Part shown: piece by piece, positions 44,841 to 53,196 of the stretch
How the letters are laid out: each line of letters opens with the position of its first letter
Numbering within the stretch: position 1 is the stretch's first letter
Program-made: the position numbers and the translations under genes
DNA from: Bradyrhizobium rifense
GTDB taxonomy: Bacteria; Pseudomonadota; Alphaproteobacteria; Rhizobiales; Xanthobacteraceae
Direction: 5' to 3'
Length of the DNA stretch: 64,000 nucleotides
NCBI RefSeq assembly: GCF_008123425.1
Contig: NZ_VSSS01000067.1
Coordinates: forward strand, 186,001 to 250,000
The notes under the pieces: model-generated
Told to the model about the DNA's origin: nothing
Seen by the model: only the letters and a program-made list of their open reading frames with translations
Database searches by the model: none

Positions 44841-45869
44841 TTAGCTCGACAGCAGCGCGCGGACAGCGCGGGCAAGGCGACGACCGGTGGTCTTCTGCCT
44901 CAGTGCCTCCGTCCAGTCGAACATGCTTGAGTTGACATCGTACTCGCCGCGCTGGGCTTCCGGGATCGCACCGGCCACGATGCGTGCGATCAGGTGCGGC
45001 AATTCCCGATAGAATGTGTCCGTGCGATACGGTGGATGGAGAGAATAGAGCCCGGCTCCCGAACCGAGAAAGTCGATGCGGGAAAGTCCCTTGCGCATCA
45101 TGGCCGCGGAGATGATCTCCTCGGCCGGCATGGTCAGCGGCGACTGGCGAAACAATTTTGCGCGGATCCGGCGCCGGAGATTCGGCCGCACCAGCTCCAG
45201 CGCGCCGACCGATGCATCGAACTTGTTTTGATCAAGAACGAAGATGCGCGTGCTCACGCTGCGAAAGCGGTAAGCCGGGTAGGCGGCTTCCAGCCGCTCG
45301 GGCGGTTGGAAGCCGGTCAACCCCGGGAAAGCCCCATGCAAATCGGCGAGTGTGCCGTCAGCGCGGGGCGGACCGGGAAGTGGTCCGGCAAACAGCGCAT
45401 CCGGCGTCCTGCTCAGCCAGCCGATCGCCTCATCCAGCCAGACCTGACTGCCGCCGCCGAACAGCATGTCGCTGTCCATGTGGACCACATAGTCCGCGTC
45501 CGCCTTCGAGAGACCGTGGAAATAGGCATGGAACGGTCCGCCATCGAAGGCCTTTTCCGGATAGACGCGGCTTGTCGAGAAATAGCGCTGCCGCACGGAC
45601 TCGAGCGCCGCCGGCGAATAGTCGACCTCGGAAATCTCCGCCTTCGGCGACCGCTGCGCGATGGCCTCCAGCAGTGCAAACAGGCGTCCGCGGTACTCCT
45701 CGTAAGCAAGACCGCTGTAGCGGCCGCTCTTGCTCTGCCTGGTGTCAACTGTGAATACGATACGATCGACCTGATCGCCCCACACGTCGAGCTGATGCGG
45801 AAGTGTGTGGACCGCATGGCGCACGTCCAGCGGATGCAAATTGATCTGAAGCGCGGATCTGACCTGCAT
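44841..45869 (-). CDS. Putative glycosyltransferase with DxD-type motif
   Basis: 342 residues, soluble. YVVHMDSDMLFGGGSQVW is a GT-A-like metal-binding DxD segment. The N-terminal VRHAVHTLPHQLDVWGDQVDRIVFTVDT and the later PLTMPAEEIISAAMMRKGL resemble no specific family I can name. Start: AAGGAGAG lies six bases before ATG. A 13-residue reading frame ending MDVINQFTGKER stops one base before this start, so it may be the second gene of an operon. The neighbouring O-antigen-ligase-like protein suggests a role in surface polysaccharide, which is inference. Confidence 0.62.
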   Translation of the reverse strand: MQVRSALQINLHPLDVRHAVHTLPHQLDVWGDQVDRIVFTVDTRQSKSGRYSGLAYEEYRGRLFALLEAIAQRSPKAEISEVDYSPAALESVRQRYFSTSRVYPEKAFDGGPFHAYFHGLSKADADYVVHMDSDMLFGGGSQVWLDEAIGWLSRTPDALFAGPLPGPPRADGTLADLHGAFPGLTGFQPPERLEAAYPAYRFRSVSTRIFVLDQNKFDASVGALELVRPNLRRRIRAKLFRQSPLTMPAEEIISAAMMRKGLSRIDFLGSGAGLYSLHPPYRTDTFYRELPHLIARIVAGAIPEAQRGEYDVNSSMFDWTEALRQKTTGRRLARAVRALLSS

Positions 45870-46179
45870 CTCATCTCTCCTTGCCGGTGAACTGGTTGAT
45901 CACGTCCATGGACAGTTCGCGCCTGAATTCGCTGTCCAAGGGAAGCGGCCTACCGGCGGCGTGGTCGGCTTCTGGCGAGGCATAGCGAATCCAGCCGTAG
46001 CGACTGCGCTCATATCCGCAATTTATCAAAGATGGCCTTCTACAGAAGCCAATTAGCACTGCGTCGTTAATGAACTCGCGGCAGCTTCGCAGCGCGCGTT
46101 TGCCTTAACAAAAACGGTTACTCAATCATTGACGCTGCGCGGATGTCCCGCGTCATCGGGCGCCGCCCGAAAGCCGGGT
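45870..46179. other. Stretch between glycosyltransferase-like and O-antigen-ligase-like genes
   Basis: No well-supported gene. A minus-strand frame of up to 62 codons (45871-46059) runs into the glycosyltransferase start and could be a coupled leader, but only its last part (MDVINQFTGKER, from 45909) has a plausible ATG. The promoter of the glycosyltransferase gene should lie here. Confidence 0.35.
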
Positions 46180-47499
46180 TCAGGATCTCACGCCAAATCG
46201 CGCGAGAAAATGCAACCCGCCGACCGCGACCACGAACATGAACCACGTCGGATTTATCCGATCGAGCAGAAACGTCTCCGTCGTCGCGTAGTAAAGCCCG
46301 AATAGCCACACGACCAGATAAAACCGGGCTAAAGGCTGGCTGGCACCACGGCTCTGGATCATTTGGAAATTCTTCAGAGGCGCCCATACGAATATGAAAA
46401 CGACGAGAAGCAACCCAGGCAGGCCAATGGTGACGGCGAGGTCGAGGTAGCTGTTATGACTGTGAGCGACTGTGGCCACCCACTCGGCTCCCTGCTCGGT
46501 GTGCTTCTCTCTGACGCCGTCCCAGAAAGCCGAGTAGCCGTGGCCGACGAAGGGCTTTTCGGCAACCGCGCCCAGCGCGAATTCCCAGACTTCGCTACGC
46601 CCGGTAAAGGTCGAATCGATGGGAAGCGCATCGGTGAGCTTCGCCAGTTGCGGGCTGACGACGCTGCCGACGGTCAGCAGATTCATCAGAAGCAACGGCA
46701 CGAAGCAAATCGCGCATTTCTGCCACAAGCCCTTCGTTGCCCAGACGACCGACGCCATCCCCCAGACGATCAGGCAAAGCAGGCTGGCCGTCTTGCCCCC
46801 GGTAAAGAACAAGAAGACGGCGGCAAGGACGAGGATGGTCGGTCCGGATAGAAACGCCCCCGCCGAGATAAGATAGGCCCCAAAATAAACCAGGATCGCC
46901 ATCACGGGCGATGCGACGTTCTTGTGCTCGAAAGTTCCACGCCAGTCGCCGGCGAGGGCCGGCTCTGCCGCGTCCCTCGCATTGTGAATTGAAACGCCGG
47001 GCGCCAGAATCACACCGAGATAGCAGAGCAGCAGCAGTCCGATTGCCGCCACGGCGAAGCATTGATTGAAGGAGGTCAGGCTTGATGGCAGCAGGGGCAT
47101 CATGATGGCCAGCGACATGACGCTCGCGGTCAATGCAAATCGCTGCAGCGAGATCGCCGGATTTTCGGAGAAGAGGATATTCAGCGCCATCCAGGCGAGG
47201 AAACAGAGATGCAAGGGCGTCCAGAGAGTCCTGAAGGCCGGGACATTTTGCGATGCTGAAAGCAGCACACCTGCCGCAGAGAGGACGGCAAAACAGAGAT
47301 AGGTGGCGGCCAGCTTGCCCGAAGCATCGTCGATGATTGTCAGATCCTTGAACGGCTCGAGTGTGACCAGCACACAAAGCAATGTTGCCACGACCACAGC
47401 GCAGCGGAGGCAATCGAGGACATGCAGCTTTACGAGCGCCGTCCGCGCCACCTCAACGAAGCCGCGATCTTGCACGTTGGCCAAATCGGGGGCCTGCAT
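46180..47499 (-). CDS. O-antigen ligase/polymerase-family membrane protein
   Basis: 439 residues with about eleven hydrophobic helices. The Wzy_C/O-antigen ligase signature is in the long loop: STFTGRSEVWEFALGAVAEKPFVGHGYSAFW followed by VATVAHSHNSYLDLAVTIGLPGL (the catalytic His region). FEHKNVASPVMAILVYFGA is also typical of this group. It would join or polymerise sugar chains at the periplasmic face. AAGGAG about ten bases before ATG 47499. Together with the GT-like gene downstream on the same strand it suggests a small exopolysaccharide locus. Confidence 0.82.
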   Translation of the reverse strand: MQAPDLANVQDRGFVEVARTALVKLHVLDCLRCAVVVATLLCVLVTLEPFKDLTIIDDASGKLAATYLCFAVLSAAGVLLSASQNVPAFRTLWTPLHLCFLAWMALNILFSENPAISLQRFALTASVMSLAIMMPLLPSSLTSFNQCFAVAAIGLLLLCYLGVILAPGVSIHNARDAAEPALAGDWRGTFEHKNVASPVMAILVYFGAYLISAGAFLSGPTILVLAAVFLFFTGGKTASLLCLIVWGMASVVWATKGLWQKCAICFVPLLLMNLLTVGSVVSPQLAKLTDALPIDSTFTGRSEVWEFALGAVAEKPFVGHGYSAFWDGVREKHTEQGAEWVATVAHSHNSYLDLAVTIGLPGLLLVVFIFVWAPLKNFQMIQSRGASQPLARFYLVVWLFGLYYATTETFLLDRINPTWFMFVVAVGGLHFLARFGVRS

Positions 47500-47559
47500 C
47501 CCCTGCCGCTCCTTTCGTTTACCACTGGGGTAAAGACATTGATGATTACCGCACCCTCG

Positions 47560-48453
47560 TTAACCGAACGTCAATTTTCGATCTTCCCGGCGCTCACCGG
47601 ATTTGACGGCCGGCGTCGCCGGATCGTCACCCGGCGGGCCGATCAGGCAGGCGAGCCGCCCCCGCCAGGTCGGCGATCGCCAGAGATCGCGCCCGAGCGC
47701 TGCCCATTCGTGAAACGCGATGACGACCGGATTGTTGGAGCGCAGCGGCTTCACCAGGCCGTAGTGACACGGCAGGTCGTCGCGTTCGGCGACGAAGGTG
47801 CCGAACATCCGGTCGAACACGATGAAGATGCCGCCGTAATTGCGGTCGAGATACTCGGCGTTGCAGGCGTGGTGCACGCGATGATGCGAGGGCGTGTTGA
47901 GCACATATTCCAGCCAGCCGAGTTTCGGGATCCACTCCGCGTGCAGCCAGAACTGGTAGAGCAGATTGATGCCGGCCGCGATGAACACGGGTCCCGGTGC
48001 GAAGCCGAGCCAGATCATCGGCACGTAGAAGACCGCAGCACCTGTCAGCCGCCCGGTCCAGCCGAAGCGATAGGACGCCGCGAGGTTGAACTCGTTCGAG
48101 GAATGGTGGATCGCATGTGTCGCCCAGAACCACCGGACGCGATGGCTGGCACGATGGAACCAGTAGTAGCTGAAGTCCTGGGCGATCACGAGCACGACCA
48201 CTGACAGCACGCCGTTGAGCGGGATGGTGAACAGCCGGTGGTTCCAGGCCAGATCGACCAGCGGCTGCGCGATGCTGAGCGGCAACAGCGTGTAGACGAG
48301 ATATTGGCGGCCGAGCGCATCGGCCTACGAGGCCCAATAGGCGCGCCAATTGTAGTCACGGCGCATCACCAGGGCCAGGACGAGACCCTCCAGTGTCGCG
48401 ATCACGATCACGGCGGGAAGGGAGAATTGCAGAACGGAAATCAATGGCTTCAT
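47560..48453 (-). pseudogene. Sterol desaturase/fatty acid hydroxylase-family gene with in-frame stop
   Basis: Translating from ATG 48453 gives MKPLISVLQFSLPAVIVIA.. through NWRAYWAS, then a TAG at codon 43 (48327-48325), then ADALGRQYLVYTLLPLS and an otherwise perfect 297-residue protein. The iron-binding histidines are intact: FHRASHR, THAIHHSS, HAEW and THRVHHA-type (SHHRVHH). One base change (for example TTG to TAG) explains the stop. The product would be a diiron membrane oxygenase acting on sterol-like or hopanoid lipids. Restart at a TTG (48285) would lose the first two helices. An AraC-type regulator gene lies upstream. Confidence 0.85.
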
Positions 48454-48521
48454 CGCAACCCCGCATCCGCAGGCGTCTCGCCCGCAGGACAATAAGTTGC
48501 ACGAGGGCCGCGCGGCGGCGC

Positions 48522-48582
48522 GCCGATTCCTGAACCGGGACTGGCCGATTCCTGCAAAAGGCCCGTCAAATCAGGAAACGGC
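48522..48582. promoter_or_regulatory. Three copies of GCCGATTCCTG between regulator and desaturase
   Basis: GCCGATTCCTG occurs at 48522-48532 and 48544-48554 in direct orientation, 22 bases (two helical turns) apart. TCAGGAAACGGC at 48571-48582 is an inverted copy matching 11 of 12. They lie 69-129 bases upstream of the desaturase start. Paired direct half-sites at this spacing are typical for AraC-family regulators, so this is a candidate operator for the adjacent regulator. Confidence 0.5.
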
Positions 48583-49652
48583 TAGGTTTCGGCCCCTGTC
48601 ATGCCGCCGGCGCGAGCCCGCCGATACTCGGACGGCGTCAGGCCGGTATGCACCTTGAAGGCGCGATTGAAGGGCCCGATCGAACCGAAGCCGGCGTCGA
48701 GCGCAATGGTCAGGATCGGCACGGCGGCTTGCGAGGGATCGCTCAGCGCGGCTTCGGCCTCAGCCAGGCGATAGCTGTTGACGAAGGCGCTGAAATTGCG
48801 ATGGCCGAGCTGCCGGTTGATCAGATGGCGCAGGCGGTATTCCGGAATGTCGAGCTTTTGTGACAATGTTGCGATGCTCAGGTCGGGCTCGCGAAAGACC
48901 TTGTCGTGGTCGAGCAGGCGGCGCAGCGCCGCGAATTGGGCTGCGTCGGGTTCGGCTGCGGGTACTGCTGCCGGTTGATCACGCGAAATCGCGACCGGCT
49001 GGTTTGCCTGCACAGGCACGGGCACCGGCGTTGGTTCAGTCGAGGACAGCGTGCCCAGCACGGCGAACAGAAAGATCAGCGCCATCAGGCCGGCTGCGTT
49101 GGCGAGGCTGAGCGATGACGCCGAGAGACCACCGGGCCAAAGCCAGTCCGAGGCAATGATGAACAGGGCATAGAGCGCGGTGACAATTGCATACCAGACG
49201 CGGAGCCGTCGCCGCTTCTCCACCAGGTCGGACGCGCGTCCCGACAGCGCATGCCAGATGCCGAGCGACAGAAGCGAAACGGACAGAGCGGTGCGCGCCA
49301 CATCGACGGACATCGGATGCCTGGACATGTCGATCCATGCGAGCCCCATCAATGCGAGCCCGCCGAGCAAATGGTACCAGCGCAGCCGAAATTCATCGAC
49401 GAAGATGGCGCTCACCGCAATCCAGAATACGGCCGGCATGCCGCCGCTGACGAGATTGACCGGAACGCGCAGTGGCAGAGACAACGTCTCGAAGCCGGAT
49501 GCCGATCCGATGATATAGGCCGCGATGCTCAAATTCAGCAGTGCGGAATAGCGGCTGACGGGATTGCGCCGTGCATCGCGCGCGGCAATCGCGACGCGAA
49601 AAAGAAGAATGACGACCGCTCCTCCTCGCAATGCGGCTTCCAGGGTCGACAT
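48582..49652 (-). CDS. AraC-family regulator with membrane N-terminus
   Basis: 356 residues. The first 215 contain about six or seven hydrophobic helices (SALLNLSIAAYIIGSASGF, WYHLLGGLALMGLAWIDM, AAGLMALIFLFAVLGTLSS); a proline/valine-rich linker leads to a C-terminal AraC DNA-binding domain with two helix-turn-helices (LSIATLSQKLDIPEYRLRHL; ILTIALDAGFGSIGPFNRAF, TGLTPSEYRR). Such membrane-tethered AraC regulators sense lipophilic or envelope signals. It is the likely controller of the downstream sterol desaturase gene, whose control region holds three repeated motifs. Confidence 0.88.
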   Translation of the reverse strand: MSTLEAALRGGAVVILLFRVAIAARDARRNPVSRYSALLNLSIAAYIIGSASGFETLSLPLRVPVNLVSGGMPAVFWIAVSAIFVDEFRLRWYHLLGGLALMGLAWIDMSRHPMSVDVARTALSVSLLSLGIWHALSGRASDLVEKRRRLRVWYAIVTALYALFIIASDWLWPGGLSASSLSLANAAGLMALIFLFAVLGTLSSTEPTPVPVPVQANQPVAISRDQPAAVPAAEPDAAQFAALRRLLDHDKVFREPDLSIATLSQKLDIPEYRLRHLINRQLGHRNFSAFVNSYRLAEAEAALSDPSQAAVPILTIALDAGFGSIGPFNRAFKVHTGLTPSEYRRARAGGMTGAET

Positions 49653-49848
49653 GCGATTCAGCGGTCCGATTGAGATCGTCTTTGGGAAAGGGACAGGAAA
49701 GAGTATCGCATCAAGCTCATCTATTTGTTTCTGAATGTTTCTGATTGTTCAATGGCAATATTTGGCAACCGGTGCCGCCTGGTTGCAACGGCTCCGCGCC
49801 AGCTCCCGTGCCTACCACCGTCCGACCGGGCAAATCCAACCGCCCAAG

Positions 49849-49890
49849 GTGAAATCAGGACTGTGAACTCAGGACTGCGAACCCAGGACC
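49849..49890. repeat. Three tandem 14-bp repeats upstream of the Ser-rich gene
   Basis: Three abutting units of 14 bases: GTGAAATCAGGACT (49849), GTGAACTCAGGACT (49863) and GCGAACCCAGGACC (49877). They end 54 bases before the next start codon. A pair TGTTTCTGA at 49726 and 49736 sits further upstream, closer to the AraC gene start. The rest of the 292-base gap shows nothing else. Confidence 0.7.
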
Positions 49891-49944
49891 GGATGTGACT
49901 TCGGCACGATCAGTCCAAGTCCACCAAAAGCACGGAAAGCAACC

Positions 49945-50601
49945 ATGACCTCGATTTCGGCGCTCTCCACCCATCACCACCAGCACACGTCACCGTCGCA
50001 GCGACTGCAAGACGAGCTGCAATCGGAAGTCAGTTCCGGCACGATCAGTGCGTCCGATCAGTCGGCGCTGTCCTCCGCGCTCAACGATATCGACTCCTCC
50101 CTGCAATCAGACGGGACAAGCGATCAATCCAGCGGCAGCGGACCCGACGGCATCAAGTCGAAGATCGATGATCTGATCCAGCAGGAAGTATCGTCCGGCA
50201 AGCTCACCGGCCAGCAGGCCACCGAGCTGCAAGGTGTCTTCAAGTCTGCGTTCTTGCACGGACCGGGCGGCCCGGGTGGAGCAGGCGGACCGCCGCCGGC
50301 CGGCGGCAGCGACAGCTCGTCAAGTGCCAACTCGGTCGTCGACCTGCTGCAGCAATTCCTGCAGACGCTGCAAAGCTCGCTGACGGGTTCGACCTCGTCC
50401 GGCACAACGGACCAGGGCAACACGACCGGTGCAAACGCGTCGTCGTCGACCGGCACTTCGACGACAGACCTGCTTGAGAAATTCCTGGAATCGCTGAAAG
50501 CCTCGCTTGCGGATTCGACCTATAGCGGGACGGGATCGAACGGAACGTCCAATCCCGCCGACCCCTCGCTGTCCGGCGTCCTGCTCAACGACCGGATCTG
50601 A
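49945..50601 (+). CDS. Ser/Gly/Thr-rich protein with internal duplications
   Basis: 218 residues, low complexity, no signal peptide. Two related helical units are visible: LQDELQSEVSSGTISASDQSAL and IDDLIQQEVSSGKLTGQQAT; and later VVDLLQQFLQTLQSSL and TTDLLEKFLESLKASL, each followed by a Ser/Thr/Gly tail. The glycine/proline stretch GPGGPGGAGGPPPAGG separates the halves. It starts MTSISALSTHHHQH. Function unknown; the repeats suggest a structural or secreted protein. It precedes the double-glycine peptide gene by 170 bases. Confidence 0.65.
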   Translation: MTSISALSTHHHQHTSPSQRLQDELQSEVSSGTISASDQSALSSALNDIDSSLQSDGTSDQSSGSGPDGIKSKIDDLIQQEVSSGKLTGQQATELQGVFKSAFLHGPGGPGGAGGPPPAGGSDSSSSANSVVDLLQQFLQTLQSSLTGSTSSGTTDQGNTTGANASSSTGTSTTDLLEKFLESLKASLADSTYSGTGSNGTSNPADPSLSGVLLNDRI

Positions 50602-50627
50602 TTTCAGCGACGCACCATACGCCTGAT

Positions 50628-50661
50628 CCAGCCACCCTTCGGGACGCCGAAAGGTGGCTGG
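50628..50661 (+). terminator. Terminator-like hairpin after the Ser-rich gene
   Basis: CCAGCCACCCTTCGG and CCGAAAGGTGGCTGG pair over 15 bases with one mismatch around a GACG loop, 27 bases after the stop codon. The tail is AGCGGTATTGG, without a T-run. It separates the Ser-rich gene from the peptide gene. Confidence 0.6.
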
Positions 50662-50771
50662 AGCGGTATTGGTTCTCCTCTGTGTCCCGAGTCACGGCGG
50701 CACGGCCTCCCGGCATCATTCTTCTCGCATCGCGCGGAATGGTCCGCGCGATCTGAAATGAGGAGACTGCC

Positions 50772-50912
50772 ATGCAGAACATGGCTCGCGAATTGACGGA
50801 GACGGAGCTCGAGACGATCGCCGGTGGAAGTTTCTGGGGCAGCATTGCCGGCTTCTTCCGTGGCCTGCTCGGCGGCCCCGGCGATCTTCGCCGTCCGCTC
50901 GACCGCCCCTGA
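50772..50912 (+). CDS. 46-residue peptide with double-glycine leader (bacteriocin-like)
   Basis: MQNMARELTETELETIAGG is a classic double-glycine leader (hydrophobic and acidic residues at the conserved spacing, ending GG), followed by a 27-residue core SFWGSIAGFFRGLLGGPGD and RRPLDRP. The core is amphipathic, rich in Gly, Phe and Trp, and cationic at its end. AGGAG at 50761-50765 gives good spacing to ATG. Peptides of this type are cleaved and exported by C39-peptidase ABC transporters; none is in the window, so any exporter is encoded elsewhere. It could also be a signalling peptide rather than a bacteriocin. Confidence 0.7.
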   Translation: MQNMARELTETELETIAGGSFWGSIAGFFRGLLGGPGDLRRPLDRP

Positions 50913-50963
50913 TCTCAGCTGCGATCGGGACGGGGGCCGTACGCGGCCCTCGTCCTCGCGGCC

Positions 50964-51257
50964 TCAGTGCCTGACATGCTCGAACACCACGATCACGCCG
51001 GTCGGCTCGGGCTCGTGCGCCATCAGGCGCGTCAGATCCGCATCGCTCCAGTCGGCGAGGCTGACGACTTCACCGGTCTGACGTTCCGCACTCACCGACG
51101 GCGTTGGCTCGAGAACTTTCAATCCCGTCTCGTCGACGAAGAAAGTGTGTTCCCCGAACATGCTGTGGAGCTGCGGCATGGCGGGATGCTCGTCGGGCAG
51201 CACCTGGGCGCCGAGCTGGTTGACGGTCTGCTTCACCTGTTCGGATGTGAGCTTCAT
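50964..51257 (-). CDS. 97-residue conserved hypothetical protein
   Basis: MKLTSEQVKQTVNQLGAQVL then PQLHSMFGEHTFFVDETGLKVLEP and VVSLADWSDADLTRLMAHEP. Start at 51257 has GGAG six bases upstream; an ATG seven codons earlier lacks it. The sequence is acidic and soluble, with no domain I can name. It is convergent with the double-glycine peptide gene, 51 bases apart. Confidence 0.68.
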   Translation of the reverse strand: MKLTSEQVKQTVNQLGAQVLPDEHPAMPQLHSMFGEHTFFVDETGLKVLEPTPSVSAERQTGEVVSLADWSDADLTRLMAHEPEPTGVIVVFEHVRH

Positions 51258-51468
51258 GAGCTGCTCCGTTTCTGTCATGTCGGTTTCATGGCTTGAACCA
51301 AGGCCTGGCCGGAGCGCATGTTCCCTGCACCTGTGTCGCCTGGCTCAAACTCCCGAACGGGTGCTGCGCACAAATGTTCCTGCAGAATGCATTTCGTGAT
51401 CGCGTGTTGCATCTGCCGCGCCGACGGCACGAGATCGCCACACGATGTCCACGATCTGATCGACGGAG

Positions 51469-52158
51469 CTAATGCTCGCTCCGATTTTCGCCAACGGACA
51501 GCGCGCAGATGCGTGACAGATGGGTGTAGGGCAGGCCCGTCTCCTCCGCCCAGGCGTTGAACTGCGCCTGCACCTTGGCGAGATCGCCCTTCGACCTGAC
51601 CTCTTCGGCGATGTCGAGCCCGGCGTCGCGCAGGCAGGCGACGACATCCTTCGAGGTGACGAAACCGTCCCAGCCGACGAAACGCAGCAGCATCTGGCCG
51701 GTGTTGCCGCCAAGCCGGGAGCCGCGCTTGGTCAGGAGATCGAGCAAAGCGATCTCGTTGGACGGCGGCCAATTCGCCAGAAACTTGCCGAAGCTGCTGT
51801 GCTCCTTCGCGATCTCCTGCACGAAGGCGGCGTTGTCGCGCACCGACATGATCTTGGCGCCATTGCGCACGATCCGCGTATCGCGCAGCAGGGCTTCCCA
51901 ATAATCTTCGGGCTGGAAGCTGAGCTTGGCCGGCTGGAAGCGCAGGAAGGCGTCTTCAAAGCCATCCCACTTCGCATCGATCACGCTCCAGGCAAAGCCC
52001 GCGCAAAACACCCGCCTGGTCATCTCCGCAAGGATGCGATCGTCGCCGAGTTTTGCAAGACCCTTCAGGTCGGGCTTGTCGGGCATCAGTTGGTCGAGCG
52101 CCTTGGGCCCGCCCTTGCGCTTCTCGGCACGGGCACGAATGGTCTTGAAGGAGGTCAT
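51469..52158 (-). CDS. tag: DNA-3-methyladenine glycosylase I family protein
   Basis: 229 residues. The conserved region AWSVIDAKWDGFEDAFLRFQPAKLS and YWEALLRDTRIVRNGAKIMSVRDNAAFV, followed by GWDGFVTSKDVVACLRDAG, matches the HhH-type Tag family as I recall it; the glutamate in GFEDAF is the likely catalytic region. It removes alkylated adenine from DNA. It lacks the N-terminal zinc-binding cysteines of E. coli Tag, so it belongs to a divergent subgroup. Stop at 51469 leaves 190 bases of non-coding DNA to the next gene. Confidence 0.75.
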   Translation of the reverse strand: MTSFKTIRARAEKRKGGPKALDQLMPDKPDLKGLAKLGDDRILAEMTRRVFCAGFAWSVIDAKWDGFEDAFLRFQPAKLSFQPEDYWEALLRDTRIVRNGAKIMSVRDNAAFVQEIAKEHSSFGKFLANWPPSNEIALLDLLTKRGSRLGGNTGQMLLRFVGWDGFVTSKDVVACLRDAGLDIAEEVRSKGDLAKVQAQFNAWAEETGLPYTHLSRICALSVGENRSEH

Positions 52159-52368
52159 GCGATCACTCGCGTTGAAGGCGTGCCACGACACCAGAATTCG
52201 ACGATCCGGTCCAGCCCTGCGACGCACCGCCACTTGCGCGCTCCCGCGCGTCGCAGCATGCTTCCGTCTTGCCGGTTTGGCCGAACGAGGCGGCCGCGCT
52301 GGTCTGCTTCTTGCTTGATAACAATTTGGAATTCCCAGACATTTCACACTCTCTCCGACGGATTCCCG

Positions 52369-53196
52369 ATGCGCTGCCTGGTCGTGGCCGACCTGCACTA
52401 CTCGTTGCCGCAGCTCGACTGGCTGGTCAGCGCGGCGCCGCAATTCGACCTTGTGATCTTCGCCGGCGATGCGCTCGACATCGGCTCGATGGTGGATTTC
52501 CGCGCCCAGATCGTGGTGGTGAAGAAGTACCTCGCGCTGATCGGGGCCCAGACCAGGGTCATTCTCTGCTCCGGCAATCACGACCTCGACGAGCGCAACG
52601 CGGAGGGCGAGAAGATCTCGCGCTGGATCTCGGAGGTGCGAGAGCTCGGCATCGCCTGCGACGGCGACAATCTGACTATCGGCAATACGCTGTTCACGGT
52701 GTGCCCGTGGTGGGACGGGCCGCTGGTCAAGCAGCGCATCGCCGACCAGCTGCGCGATGCCTCGCGCAACCGTCCGCAGCGATGGATCTGGGCGCATCAC
52801 GCACCGCCGGCGAATTCACCGACAAGCTGGGGCGGCAAGCGCTTCTTCGGCGATGTCGAGCTGGTGCAGTGGATCATGCAGTATCAGCCGTCGATGGTGA
52901 TCTCGGGCCATGTGCATCAATCCCCCTTCATCACGGACGGCTCGTGGTTCGACCGGCTGGGCCAGACCTGGGTGTTCAATGCCGGCCTGCAGCCCGGACG
53001 GCCGCCGACGCACATCGTGCTGGACCTGGATGAGAACAAGGCGTTCTGGCTGGCGGCAGGCGAGGCGCAGTGGATCGATCTCGACGCGCCGCTCAAGCGG
53101 CCGGCTTCTTACATCGAGGAGCCGCCGGACTGGCTTACATCCTTGGGTCGGATTGCCGATCCGAGCCTGGCGAAACCTCGAGCGGCGGCAGGTTGA
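52369..53196 (+). CDS. Calcineurin-like metallophosphoesterase
   Basis: 275 residues. Metal-binding blocks are complete: VVADLHY, IFAGDALDIGS, CSGNHDLDE, WAHHAPP and MVISGHVHQSPF. The fold is cytoplasmic with no signal peptide. The substrate is unknown (phosphodiesters or protein phosphates). Its last 62 bases overlap the end of the convergent cyclic-nucleotide-binding gene, unusual for this compact region. ATG at 52369 begins MRCLVVADLH. Confidence 0.85.
   Translation: MRCLVVADLHYSLPQLDWLVSAAPQFDLVIFAGDALDIGSMVDFRAQIVVVKKYLALIGAQTRVILCSGNHDLDERNAEGEKISRWISEVRELGIACDGDNLTIGNTLFTVCPWWDGPLVKQRIADQLRDASRNRPQRWIWAHHAPPANSPTSWGGKRFFGDVELVQWIMQYQPSMVISGHVHQSPFITDGSWFDRLGQTWVFNAGLQPGRPPTHIVLDLDENKAFWLAAGEAQWIDLDAPLKRPASYIEEPPDWLTSLGRIADPSLAKPRAAAG

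Noticed and set aside
51275..51468. Short frames on both strands beyond the tag stop
   Set aside because: No ribosome binding site, no conserved-looking sequence; treated as non-coding.
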